Source of the DNA: Flavobacteriales bacterium
Lineage (GTDB): Bacteria > Bacteroidota > Bacteroidia > Flavobacteriales_D > Parvicellaceae
Assembly: GCA_029251405.1 (NCBI GenBank)
Contig: JAQXDK010000016.1
Location: 1-64,000, forward strand
DNA: 64,000 nt
Direction: 5' to 3'
Of the stretch, positions 45,098 through 53,735 are shown piece by piece. The position numbers were made by a program, and so were the translations under genes. The notes below the pieces were generated by a model. It saw only the letters and a list, made by a program, of their open reading frames with translations, ran no database searches and was not told the DNA's origin. Within the stretch, counting starts at the first letter, position 1. Each line of letters opens with the position of its first letter.

Positions 45098-46237
45098 TTA
45101 GAAATCATTTTTCTTGTCAGTCAATCCGCTAGCAGCTGCAACTTGATCAATACTGGAGTTTATTTCCATAATGTTTTGACTTATTCCAGCAACAGACTGT
45201 TCAATTTGGTTCACTATACTCATCACTTCTGTGTAAGACATGTCTGGGTTGTCTGTCACAAATTGAATTCCATAAATAAAGGCTAAAGCTTCTGACATAC
45301 TGTGGTTAATAGAAGATTGATCACCGCCAGAACTTACTTGAGCTTTAACATCGTTTAAATAATGCAGAGCCATTCCTGCAACCATTTGTTTGGATTCAGA
45401 TTTAATAATTTCAGCTTGGTATAATGCATCAGCGATATTACCGGACGCAATTGCAGCTCTACCAGTTCTAAAAGCAGTTGCAATATCAGTAGCACTTCCA
45501 ATATTATCTTCTAAATATGATTTATTTGCATATTTCCCCCAGAATCTATTAGTTCCGTTTGTTGGGTAATCAGGAGCATCTGTAAAGTAGCCATAAGCTT
45601 CGTCCCAATGATGTTCCATTTCTGTGTAAAATTCACCTTCTATAATTTCTGTATTATCGTCTTCAGAAATCCCACCTAAATAGTTGGAAGTCAACTGGCT
45701 AACAAAACAGGCGCTCATTAGTCCTTTTTCTATCACCTGAGTCCATTCTAATCCTGAAGAATCTTGAAGATAAGAAGCATTTGAACTGGGAGTAGCAGCA
45801 GCTGCAGCAGTCATCCATCCTTCAAACATAGCTTGAATTCCAGCATCACCTAATGCAGTTTTACTTTTTAATTGTTTACCATTGTCATCTAATTCGGAAT
45901 CATCCCAATTAGTGTAAGTATTATCATACATTGAAAGTAGAACTGCAGCATCTAAAGTTACAGCAGCATTATTGTTTGCTGTTTTCAAGTAAGTTACCAT
46001 TTCAGAAAGCATATCCATTCTTGCGGTTTGTCCAGTAAATGATACGGTGTTGTTGCCGTTTAAATCTGTAAATTCATAATTTTGAGGAACAGTATATGAA
46101 TAGTCGCAGTTGTTGTCAGTTTTTTCAGCATTTGAGTCGTAATTAGCAGCTGTGGGATCCATACATCCTTTTTTTGCACAACTTGCGAAAAGTACTGTTG
46201 CTATTAAAAGCATTGAGATTTTATTAATTAATGTCAT
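45098..46237 (-). CDS. DUF4856-family lipoprotein
   Basis: A 379-residue lipoprotein whose signal ends ATVLFASC with the lipidated cysteine just before AKKGCMDPTAANYD. The rest matches the DUF4856 family of Bacteroidota, structurally like imelysin, with ALGDAGIQAMFEGWMT and EMEHHWDEAYGYFTDAP, the latter histidine- and acid-rich. A TTG at 46267 overlaps the -7 box, so ATG 46237 is the better start. It is the first gene of the iron-type operon and has a promoter and Fur-like palindrome upstream. Function is unknown; iron or another metal is inferred from neighbours. Confidence 0.86.
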   Translation of the reverse strand: MTLINKISMLLIATVLFASCAKKGCMDPTAANYDSNAEKTDNNCDYSYTVPQNYEFTDLNGNNTVSFTGQTARMDMLSEMVTYLKTANNNAAVTLDAAVLLSMYDNTYTNWDDSELDDNGKQLKSKTALGDAGIQAMFEGWMTAAAAATPSSNASYLQDSSGLEWTQVIEKGLMSACFVSQLTSNYLGGISEDDNTEIIEGEFYTEMEHHWDEAYGYFTDAPDYPTNGTNRFWGKYANKSYLEDNIGSATDIATAFRTGRAAIASGNIADALYQAEIIKSESKQMVAGMALHYLNDVKAQVSSGGDQSSINHSMSEALAFIYGIQFVTDNPDMSYTEVMSIVNQIEQSVAGISQNIMEINSSIDQVAAASGLTDKKNDF

Positions 46238-46264
46238 AACTAAATTTTGAGTTTTAATTTTAGA

Positions 46265-46295
46265 CAAATGTAGCTGCAGTTCTGCTTTGAGACAA
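46265..46295 (-). promoter_or_regulatory. Promoter of the DUF4856-imelysin-HTTM-receptor operon
   Basis: On the minus strand TTG (46295-46293) is separated by 20 bases from TACATTTG (46272-46265), a full match to the TTG / TAnnTTTG promoter. The transcript should start near 46258, about 20 bases before the ATG at 46237. A small inverted repeat AATACCA (46294-46300) / TGGTATT (46307-46313) covers the -33 side. Confidence 0.75.
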
Positions 46296-46312
46296 TACCA
46301 TTTTTGTGGTAT

Positions 46313-46329
46313 TTTAGAATGATTCTAAA
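46313..46329. promoter_or_regulatory. Fur-family-like operator (8-1-8 palindrome)
   Basis: TTTAGAATGATTCTAAA is a perfect 8-1-8 inverted repeat, the layout of Fur/PerR/Zur operators. It lies 17 bases upstream of the -33 box of the DUF4856 operon. The centre allows no RNA loop, so it is a DNA site and not a terminator for the upstream DUF423 gene. Iron-type neighbours support Fur, but PerR or Zur cannot be ruled out from the half site alone. Confidence 0.65.
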
Positions 46330-46337
46330 TAAGAGTT

Positions 46338-46730
46338 TTAAATTTCAATTTTAAAAAGGAGAAGTAGCCAAGATAAAACTAGAAGGGAACCGCCAATTGG
46401 AGTGGCTGGTATTAAAAAACTTTTGATGAAATGATCTGGACCTAAAAAGACATTGGTCATAGCAATCAAATACAAAGAAAATGAGAAAAGTAAAATTCCG
46501 ATTGTTAATATTAGAAAAGGAGGTTTTTGAATAATGTTTATTTTTTTTAAAATCACAAAACTTAATAATCCCAACGAATTGATAATTTGATAAAAAACTC
46601 CTTTATTCCATATGTCTAATTCATAATTTGAAAAAATATCTTGAAGTGCATGTGCACCAAAAGCTCCCAATATTATTGCTATTAAAATACCTAAAATCGA
46701 AATTTTTAAAAATAACCGTTCTGAATTCAT
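46338..46730 (-). CDS. DUF423-family small membrane protein
   Basis: A 130-residue protein with four hydrophobic helices of the DUF423 family, with the marks GAFGAHAL, YQIINSLGLL and TPIGGSLLVLSWLLL. It lies in the inner membrane; the function of the family is not established. ATG at 46730 is preferred over the TTG at 46754. The stop is followed closely by the Fur-like site and the DUF4856 promoter. Confidence 0.9.
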   Translation of the reverse strand: MNSERLFLKISILGILIAIILGAFGAHALQDIFSNYELDIWNKGVFYQIINSLGLLSFVILKKINIIQKPPFLILTIGILLFSFSLYLIAMTNVFLGPDHFIKSFLIPATPIGGSLLVLSWLLLLFKIEI

Positions 46731-46786
46731 ATATTGGCGTAAATATAAAGTCAAAAATTATAAGAGGCTTTATTTAATGAATACTT

Positions 46787-48127
46787 ATGAAAAAAATTTT
46801 AGTAATTGGTGCGGGTAGATCGTCTACTTCTTTAATTAAATATTTATTAGAAAATTCTGAAAAAGAACAATGGAAGGTCACAGTTGTTGATTTTAATATT
46901 GATTTAGCTTTAAAAAAGACAAATAAGCATCCCAACTCTTTTACATCTAAGTTAGACGCTAATAATGATGAAGAAAGAAGAACATTTATATCCAATGCTG
47001 ATATTGTAATATCAATGCTTCCAGCTAGAATGCATTTTAAGGTATTAAAAGATTGTGTGGAATTTGGAATTCATGTCATTACACCAAGTTATATTACTGA
47101 CGAAATAAAGCTTCTAAATAGCGATGCTTTAGAAAAAGACGTGTTAGTTCTAAACGAATTAGGACTAGATCCTGGTGTTGACCATATGTCTGCGAAGAAA
47201 ATGATCGATGACGTTCAATCTAAAGGAGGGGAGTTGATAGGTTTTGAATCATTTACTGGTGGACTTGTTGCCCCAGAAAGTGATAATAATCCATGGAATT
47301 ATAAGTTTACTTGGAACCCAAGGAATGTTGTTTTAGCTGGTCAAGGTGGAGCTGCAAAATTCATACAGGAAGGTAAATACAAATATATTCCTTACAACAA
47401 ACTTTTTAGAAGAACAGAGATTATCGAAATAGATGATTTTGGGAAATTTGAAGGGTATGCTAATAGAGATTCTTTAAAATATCGATCTATATATGGATTA
47501 CAAAATATACCAACAATGTATAGAGGAACATTAAGAAGGGTTGGTTTTTGTAGAGCTTGGAATATTTTTGTTCAACTTGGATTAACAGACGATTCTTACA
47601 TTGTCGAAGGATCAGAAAACATGACCAATAGAGATTTTATAAATTCCTTTTTAAGATTTAATACAAATGACTCAGTAGAATTAAAATTGCGTCATTATTT
47701 AAGAATTGAACAAGACGATTACATTTGGGATAAATTAATTTGGTTAGGATTGTTTGAAAACAAGAAAATCGGAATCAAAAATGCTACTCCAGCTAAAATG
47801 CTTCAGAAAATTTTAGAAGAAAAATGGACTTTAATGCCAGAAGATAAAGACATGATTGTAATGTGGCACAAATTAAATTATACAATTAATAAAAAGCGCT
47901 TTAGATTGATTTCTCATATGGAATATATTGGTAAAGATGCAGATTACACAGCAATGAGCGATACTGTAGGTTTGCCACTTGGCATAGCTGCAAAAATGGT
48001 TTTAAATGGAAAAATTAGAAGTAGAGGAGTGCTCTTACCAACAGATCAAGAAATTTACACATCAGTTCTTGAAGAGCTAGAGACATACGGTGTGAAATTT
48101 AAAGAAGAGCTGACTCAGGTGACTTAA
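46787..48127 (+). CDS. Saccharopine dehydrogenase-family oxidoreductase
   Basis: A 446-residue NAD(P)-dependent enzyme with the Rossmann motif IGAGRSSTSLIKYLL (about 7-21) and the C-terminal saccharopine dehydrogenase domain (GLDPGVDHMSAKKMI, ESFTGGLVAPES). In Bacteroidota the match is to the glutamate-forming half of the lysine degradation pathway (LYS9-like). Single-domain form, not fused to lysine-ketoglutarate reductase, so a separate partner would be needed. It is monocistronic as seen. Confidence 0.9.
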   Translation: MKKILVIGAGRSSTSLIKYLLENSEKEQWKVTVVDFNIDLALKKTNKHPNSFTSKLDANNDEERRTFISNADIVISMLPARMHFKVLKDCVEFGIHVITPSYITDEIKLLNSDALEKDVLVLNELGLDPGVDHMSAKKMIDDVQSKGGELIGFESFTGGLVAPESDNNPWNYKFTWNPRNVVLAGQGGAAKFIQEGKYKYIPYNKLFRRTEIIEIDDFGKFEGYANRDSLKYRSIYGLQNIPTMYRGTLRRVGFCRAWNIFVQLGLTDDSYIVEGSENMTNRDFINSFLRFNTNDSVELKLRHYLRIEQDDYIWDKLIWLGLFENKKIGIKNATPAKMLQKILEEKWTLMPEDKDMIVMWHKLNYTINKKRFRLISHMEYIGKDADYTAMSDTVGLPLGIAAKMVLNGKIRSRGVLLPTDQEIYTSVLEELETYGVKFKEELTQVT

Positions 48128-48268
48128 GTTGTTTAGTGACTTTGAATTTTTTAAAAACCTCTAATATTTTGGATTTTTTGGTGTTATAATTCTGAAGAAA
48201 TGTTTAACGATGTTCATAAAAATGTTGATTATCGTAATATAGTTTGGACTTTTGACGCATTAATCATT

Positions 48269-48276
48269 TAATTTTG
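48269..48276 (+). promoter_or_regulatory. -7 promoter element of desaturase 1
   Basis: TAATTTTG matches TAnnTTTG exactly and lies 15 bases before the ATG at 48292. TTTG tracts at 48243-48246 and 48251-48254 are candidates for -33, but spacing is 22 and 14 bases. It shows that a TTG at 48274 cannot be the start, since it lies inside the promoter. Confidence 0.5.
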
Positions 48277-48291
48277 TTAAAATATTTAGAA

Positions 48292-49377
48292 ATGAATTTT
48301 CAACCAGTAGCATTTGACAAGACTAAATCTTTATTTGTTAAAACCCTCAAAAAGAGGGTAGATGATTATTTTAAAACTAATAAAATATCCAGATACGCTA
48401 ACTTTAGAATGTATTTTAAAAGCATCTCCCTTATTACTTTTTATTTTGGTTCTTACGCAACATTATACTTTTTCAACGAATCTTTTCTCTCCCTCGTTCT
48501 TTGGTTCATGATGGGAATAGGGATGTCAGGTATTGGAATGTCTGTCATGCACGATGCAAACCACGGTGCTTATTCAAAAAATAAAAACATCAATAAATTT
48601 TTCGGTTTTTTTATAACTTTTCTTGGCGGGTCCTACATAAATTGGAAAATCCAACACAATGTCCTACATCATACCTACACCAACATATCGTCAATGGATG
48701 AAGATTTAGATTCTGGTAAACTATTTAGATTTTCTCCAGATCAAAAATTAAGAAAACATCATAAATATCAGCATTTATATGCTTGGTTTTTATATGGTCT
48801 AATGACTATACAATGGTCCATGGATAAGGATTTTTTACAGCTTGTACGTTATCATAAAAAAGGACTTTTAAAAATTCAAAAAAAGAATTTCACCAAAGAA
48901 ATGTTCCTGTTGGTGATTTATAAAATCATTTACTACGGTTATGTATTAATACTCCCTTTAATATTTTTTAAAACTTGGTGGTTGGTTTTGTTAGGTTATT
49001 TCACCATGCATTACACCTGTGGTTTGATTTTAGCTGTTGTGTTTCAATGTGCTCATGTTATGGAAACAAACGAATTCAAATCACCAAATAGTGAAAGAGT
49101 CATCAAAAAGAATTGGTTTGAACATCAGCTAAACACAACTTGTAACTTCGCTATGAATTCAAGACTATTGTCTTGGTTTATTGGTGGTCTTAATTTTCAA
49201 ATTGAACATCATTTATTCCCAAATATATGCCATGTACACTATAAGAAATTAAGCAAGATAGTACAGTCTACAGCTAAAGACTTTAACATTCCTTATAAAT
49301 CCTACAAAAACATGTTCAGCGCAGTTTATAATCACTATAAATTTTTAAAGCACCTAGGATCGTTCAATGTTGCATAA
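48292..49377 (+). CDS. Membrane fatty-acid desaturase 1
   Basis: Adds a double bond to an acyl chain using a di-iron centre at the membrane. The 361-residue protein has the three histidine boxes HDANH, HNVLHH and QIEHH; the Q in the last box is typical of front-end desaturases. No fused cytochrome b5 domain is present. Membrane segments surround the boxes. Position and specificity cannot be read. A paralogue with long identical blocks follows 107 bases later on the same strand. Confidence 0.92.
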   Translation: MNFQPVAFDKTKSLFVKTLKKRVDDYFKTNKISRYANFRMYFKSISLITFYFGSYATLYFFNESFLSLVLWFMMGIGMSGIGMSVMHDANHGAYSKNKNINKFFGFFITFLGGSYINWKIQHNVLHHTYTNISSMDEDLDSGKLFRFSPDQKLRKHHKYQHLYAWFLYGLMTIQWSMDKDFLQLVRYHKKGLLKIQKKNFTKEMFLLVIYKIIYYGYVLILPLIFFKTWWLVLLGYFTMHYTCGLILAVVFQCAHVMETNEFKSPNSERVIKKNWFEHQLNTTCNFAMNSRLLSWFIGGLNFQIEHHLFPNICHVHYKKLSKIVQSTAKDFNIPYKSYKNMFSAVYNHYKFLKHLGSFNVA

Positions 49378-49484
49378 TCATTGAACAAAAATAGTTATTG
49401 TTATATAAATACTTTTATTTACTTAAAATTTAGATTATCTCAACTATCAAAAACATACAATTCGACACTTCCAAACCTGAGTTT

Positions 49485-50516
49485 GTGAAGGTTCTAAGGA
49501 AAAGAGTAAATAATTATTTTAAGGAGAACAATATTTCTAAAAATAATAATGCAAACATGATTTTTAAAACATTTTTCATGTTGGCTTTATACATTGTTCC
49601 TTATGTTTTTATTTTGACATTGAACTTATCTACTATTACCGTGCTCTTACTTTGGGCATTAGTTGGATTTGGTATGGCGGGCATAGGCTTATCGATAATG
49701 CACGATGCTAACCACAATGCATATTCAAAAAACAAAAATACCAATAAATGGGTAGGTTATTTTCTAAACATAGTTGGAGGGTATGATTTAAATTGGAGAA
49801 TTCAGCACAATGTACTACACCATACTTATACCAATATAATAGGAATGGATGAAGATGTTGATGCTGGCATGATTTTAAGATTTACTAAAGACCAGAATTT
49901 GAAATCTTATCACAAATTACAACATATTTATGCTTGGTTTCTATACGGGTTACTAACTATCTCCTGGTTGTTAAGTAAGGATTTTATTCAATTATTTAAA
50001 TACAACAAAAAAGGTCTTTTAAAGTCTCAAGGTATTTCATTTCCAAATGCTTTAATTTCACTTATATTTTGGAAATGTATTTATGTTTTTTTCATTTTAG
50101 TTCTACCGACTCTCGTAACAGGTAATCTGGGAGTTAATATTGCAGGTTTTTTTGTGATGGAATTTATAGCTGGTTTTTTTCTGTCTACAGTCTTTCTTTG
50201 TGCTCACATAGTTGACCAAACTGAATTCCCAAAACCTGATAGTGATGGAGTTATTTCTAAAAATTGGTATGTGCACCAACTTGAAACTACTGCAAATTTT
50301 TCAAACACTAAATCCTTTTTCTCCTGGTTTATAGGTGGTCTTAATTATCAAATCGAACATCATTTGTTTCCTAATATTTGTCACGTCCATTATCACGATA
50401 TTTCTAAAATAGTTAAGAAAACCGCTGAGGAGTATAATCTACCTTATCATGCTAGTAATACTTTCATGAGTGCTTTAAAGCACCATTATCTACATTTAAA
50501 AGAGATGAGGAATTAA
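49485..50516 (+). CDS. Membrane fatty-acid desaturase 2
   Basis: A paralogue of the preceding desaturase with boxes HDANH, HNVLHH and QIEHH, 343 residues from GTG 49485. The frame stays open up to 49434 and the extra residues IQFDTSKPEF align with VAFDKTKSLF of desaturase 1. The true start is therefore probably upstream, but only non-usual codons (ATT 49434, ATC 49437, ATC 49446, ATA 49455) exist there. A TACTTTTA box at 49410-49417 fits a transcript start near 49424. It may start at ATT or carry a lost start codon. The 3' end converges on hutF with a six-base gap. Confidence 0.88.
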   Translation: MKVLRKRVNNYFKENNISKNNNANMIFKTFFMLALYIVPYVFILTLNLSTITVLLLWALVGFGMAGIGLSIMHDANHNAYSKNKNTNKWVGYFLNIVGGYDLNWRIQHNVLHHTYTNIIGMDEDVDAGMILRFTKDQNLKSYHKLQHIYAWFLYGLLTISWLLSKDFIQLFKYNKKGLLKSQGISFPNALISLIFWKCIYVFFILVLPTLVTGNLGVNIAGFFVMEFIAGFFLSTVFLCAHIVDQTEFPKPDSDGVISKNWYVHQLETTANFSNTKSFFSWFIGGLNYQIEHHLFPNICHVHYHDISKIVKKTAEEYNLPYHASNTFMSALKHHYLHLKEMRN

Positions 50517-50522
50517 AATTCT

Positions 50523-51884
50523 CTAGATTTTCTCTCTTAATTTACACATAGTTATATTGTAATCTCTTACATATTTTTCGGTACCGTTTACGCCTCTCTT
50601 AACTCCTTTGCTGTAAGTATTTTTTATGTATCTAATGTCTCCAGTGTAAAAAATTGTATTTAATAAATTCTCTGTACTAGCATTAAAAATTAGGGGAAGA
50701 TTTTCGTTTATATCTAAGAAATTTAATGGATGTTTTTTTTCAAAAAAATCATCTCTATTAATACCCATTGCTTTCATGCCATTAAAAAAAATAGAATTCA
50801 TAGCAAGGTGCCCAGCATTACCAGTTTGATTATTATAAAATGTTTTTCTACTGTTAGTTTGGAGTCGTTGCCCATAATCTAACAATTTAATTTCCTCAAA
50901 AGGAGATAATCCAATATGACTATCACTGCCTATGCACCAATTCCCAGATTTGTTTTCATATTCTCTAAAATCAAAAAAACCATCGGCAAGATTCCCTTCA
51001 GTAGTTGGGCAAAGAATAACGTTAGAATTATTTTTAGATATTAGATCGACTTCTGTTTTATTCAAGTGAGTAGCATGAACTAAATGGTGGTTTTCATCAA
51101 TTTTAAAATTATTGTAAAGCCACTCTACAGGTCTTTGATTGTAATGATTGATACAATCATTGACTTCTTTCAACTGTTCTGAAATATGTAAGTGAAAAGG
51201 ATATTTATTTTGATTGAAATTATTTAGATCGGTGATCATAAAATCTTTTACAGCTCTTATAGAGTGAACCCCTATTCCTAATTTACTATTGTATTTTGTG
51301 CATTTAGCTTGACTACTTTCAATTAGTTGAAGATAATTTTCTGAATTTTTGTGAATGAATCTTCTCTGTTCTTTATGGTGTTTAGTGTTAAAGTTACCTT
51401 GATTGTAAAAAACAGGAACTAGGGTAATGTCAATTCCTACTTCTTGAGCAGCAAGTAGAACTCTTTCACCCATTTCAGATATATCAGAATACTGTTGTCC
51501 ATCTTTATCATGGTGTAAATAGTGAAATTCTGCAACATGTGTATAACCATTAGCTAACATTTCACTATATAACATGGTTGCAATATTTTGAAAGTCGTCA
51601 GGGTTAATATTTAACGCTAAGTGATACATGTTTTTTCTCCAAGACCAAAAATCAGAATTTGAACTAACTAAATGATTTTCTGTTGCTCCTGCCATTGCGT
51701 ATTGAAAAGCATGAGAATGGGCATTTGGAATTCCAGGTATAGCGATTGAAATTATTTCGTCATATTCCGAACCATTATAATTTTCTTCTATTTCACTTAT
51801 TATTCCCTCTTTATTTATGGAAATACAAGTGTTAAAATTCCATCCATTTTTTTGTAATATTTTTTTAAAAAAGAATTTTTTCAT
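50523..51884 (-). CDS. hutF: Formimidoylglutamate deiminase
   Basis: Converts N-formimidoyl-L-glutamate to N-formyl-L-glutamate and ammonia, step four of the five-step histidine pathway. The 453-residue amidohydrolase has metal ligands in NAHSHAFQ, HLHISEQ and the aspartate of GSDSHIGLSP, and the HutF marks HPLNFLDIN-like tail and TEGNLADGFF. It overlaps hutG by four bases, giving a tight hutG-hutF operon on the minus strand. hutH starts 10 kb away. Confidence 0.94.
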   Translation of the reverse strand: MKKFFFKKILQKNGWNFNTCISINKEGIISEIEENYNGSEYDEIISIAIPGIPNAHSHAFQYAMAGATENHLVSSNSDFWSWRKNMYHLALNINPDDFQNIATMLYSEMLANGYTHVAEFHYLHHDKDGQQYSDISEMGERVLLAAQEVGIDITLVPVFYNQGNFNTKHHKEQRRFIHKNSENYLQLIESSQAKCTKYNSKLGIGVHSIRAVKDFMITDLNNFNQNKYPFHLHISEQLKEVNDCINHYNQRPVEWLYNNFKIDENHHLVHATHLNKTEVDLISKNNSNVILCPTTEGNLADGFFDFREYENKSGNWCIGSDSHIGLSPFEEIKLLDYGQRLQTNSRKTFYNNQTGNAGHLAMNSIFFNGMKAMGINRDDFFEKKHPLNFLDINENLPLIFNASTENLLNTIFYTGDIRYIKNTYSKGVKRGVNGTEKYVRDYNITMCKLREKI

Positions 51885-52678
51885 GTTAATTTTTCAATAA
51901 TGGTGCTAAATGTCTGCTCTAATAGTTTTTTTATTATTTGTGCTTTTTCAAAATCGTATGCACTTTCGTTGTTTTTCATGTATAGATCTTTAGACATCTC
52001 CAATTGTATCGCATTTATGTTTTGCTCTGGTTGCCCAATAGATCTTGTAATATATCCACCTTTGAATGGTGTATTTATTTTTAAATCAAGATTTGATTGA
52101 TTCAATTGTTTGACAACAAGTTCAGTTATTTGTTTGTCACAACTTTTGCCATCATTATTTCCAATAATGAGATCTGGAAAAGGATTTTCATGAATTGAAG
52201 AAACAAATCTTTTAATGGAATGTGCGTCCCAAATTACAACCCTTCCATATTTGTTTTTAAAATAGTTAATTAATTGTTTTAATTTTTGGTGATAGGGCAG
52301 AAAGTAATTATCTACTCTTGCGGATATTTCGGAATGATTTAGGTTGTAATTTTTTTTATAGATTGGTTCGCCATTAAAATTAGTCTCAGGACAAATGGCA
52401 GTTATTATTCTTCCGTCGTTATACAACGGTTGATTTTTTGGATTTCTATTTAAATCAACTACCCATCTAGATAAATCAGCCTTTATTGTTGTAACTCCCA
52501 GCTTTGGAGCAAAGTCATATAATTGATCTAAAAACCAATCGGTATCGTCCAAAATATTGAGCTGTTCGTTATTGAATTTATCTAACAATTTATCAGGTAT
52601 AAAAGTGCCACTATGAGGAATGCTAAGAATAAAAGGTATTTTTTTACCAGTTGGTGAAGTTATTTTAAAAACATCCAT
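51881..52678 (-). CDS. hutG: N-formylglutamate amidohydrolase
   Basis: Hydrolyses N-formyl-L-glutamate to glutamate and formate, the last step of the same pathway. The 265-residue protein has SIPHSGTFIPDKL, DLNRNPKNQPLY, VIWDAHSIKRF and IQLEMSKDLYM, all family motifs. It is the first gene of the hutG-hutF operon. The divergent moxR gene starts 96 bases away. Confidence 0.93.
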   Translation of the reverse strand: MDVFKITSPTGKKIPFILSIPHSGTFIPDKLLDKFNNEQLNILDDTDWFLDQLYDFAPKLGVTTIKADLSRWVVDLNRNPKNQPLYNDGRIITAICPETNFNGEPIYKKNYNLNHSEISARVDNYFLPYHQKLKQLINYFKNKYGRVVIWDAHSIKRFVSSIHENPFPDLIIGNNDGKSCDKQITELVVKQLNQSNLDLKINTPFKGGYITRSIGQPEQNINAIQLEMSKDLYMKNNESAYDFEKAQIIKKLLEQTFSTIIEKLT

Positions 52679-52774
52679 AGTTTATTTACATAATTTTGAT
52701 AAACATTGAAATATATACTACAATATGCACATTTCAAAAACTTAATTTAATATATATTTAACAAAAATATATTT

Positions 52775-53734
52775 ATGTACCAATCTGATGTCGAAGCAGC
52801 CGATGCTTTTTTAGAAAAGTTTAAAGTACTAAAAAAAGAAATTTCAAAAAAAGTTATTGGCCAAGAAGAGGTTATTGACCAAGTTCTTATTAGTGTTTTT
52901 GCTAAAGGTCATGCGCTATTAGTTGGTGTTCCAGGATTAGCTAAAACATTGATGATTAATACCATATCTGAATCTATGGGGCTTTCCTTTAACCGAATTC
53001 AATTTACTCCAGATTTAATGCCTTCAGATATCATTGGTGCAGAAATTTTAGATGAGTCAAGAAATTTTAAATTTTTAAAAGGTCCAATTTTTTCTAATAT
53101 TGTATTAGCCGATGAAATCAATAGAACTCCCCCTAAAACTCAGGCAGCATTATTGGAGGCTATGCAAGAGAGAAGCGTGACAGTTTCTGGTAAAAACTAT
53201 TTATTGGATAATCCTTTCTTTGTTCTTGCTACTCAAAACCCAATAGAGCAGGAAGGTACTTATCCATTACCAGAGGCTCAGTTAGACAGGTTTATGTTTA
53301 ATATATTGGTGAAATATCCAACTTTTGAAGAAGAATTATCTATTGTAAACGAAACAACGGGTTCTATTTCTAAAACCATCGAAAATGTTATTTCAGCAGA
53401 TGAAATTGTTTTTTTTCAAAATTTAGTTAGAAAAGCACCTATAGCTTCAAATGTGGTAGAATATGCAGTTAACTTGTCTTCTAAGACTAGGCCTAAAGAA
53501 CCTTTAGCTACTGAGGATGTCAAAAAATACATTTCCTGGGGCGCTGGTCCAAGAGCTTCTCAATTTTTAGTAATTGGAGCAAAGTGTCACGCGTTAGTAA
53601 ATGGAAAGTATTCTCCAGACATAGAAGATGTTAAAGCGGTTGCTAAACCTATACTAAGGCACAGGATTGTAAAAAATTATATTGCTGAAGCAGATGGAAT
53701 GAGTATCGACGGAATTATAGATAATTTACTGTAA
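52775..53734 (+). CDS. MoxR-family AAA+ ATPase
   Basis: A 319-residue AAA+ chaperone-like ATPase with Walker A GVPGLAKT (residues 51-58), Walker B in LADEINR (110-116), and the MoxR-typical ATQNPIEQEGTYPLPEAQLDR sensor region. In many Bacteroidota moxR is followed by DUF58 and VWA genes. Here the next gene is on the opposite strand, so no such partners lie downstream. Its client is unknown. It converges on the GLPGLI gene with a one-base gap. Confidence 0.94.
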   Translation: MYQSDVEAADAFLEKFKVLKKEISKKVIGQEEVIDQVLISVFAKGHALLVGVPGLAKTLMINTISESMGLSFNRIQFTPDLMPSDIIGAEILDESRNFKFLKGPIFSNIVLADEINRTPPKTQAALLEAMQERSVTVSGKNYLLDNPFFVLATQNPIEQEGTYPLPEAQLDRFMFNILVKYPTFEEELSIVNETTGSISKTIENVISADEIVFFQNLVRKAPIASNVVEYAVNLSSKTRPKEPLATEDVKKYISWGAGPRASQFLVIGAKCHALVNGKYSPDIEDVKAVAKPILRHRIVKNYIAEADGMSIDGIIDNLL

Positions 53735-53735
53735 A

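Noticed and set aside
46238-46267. TTG start for the DUF4856 gene at 46267
   Set aside because: The TTG is part of the TACATTTG promoter box, upstream of the predicted transcript start.
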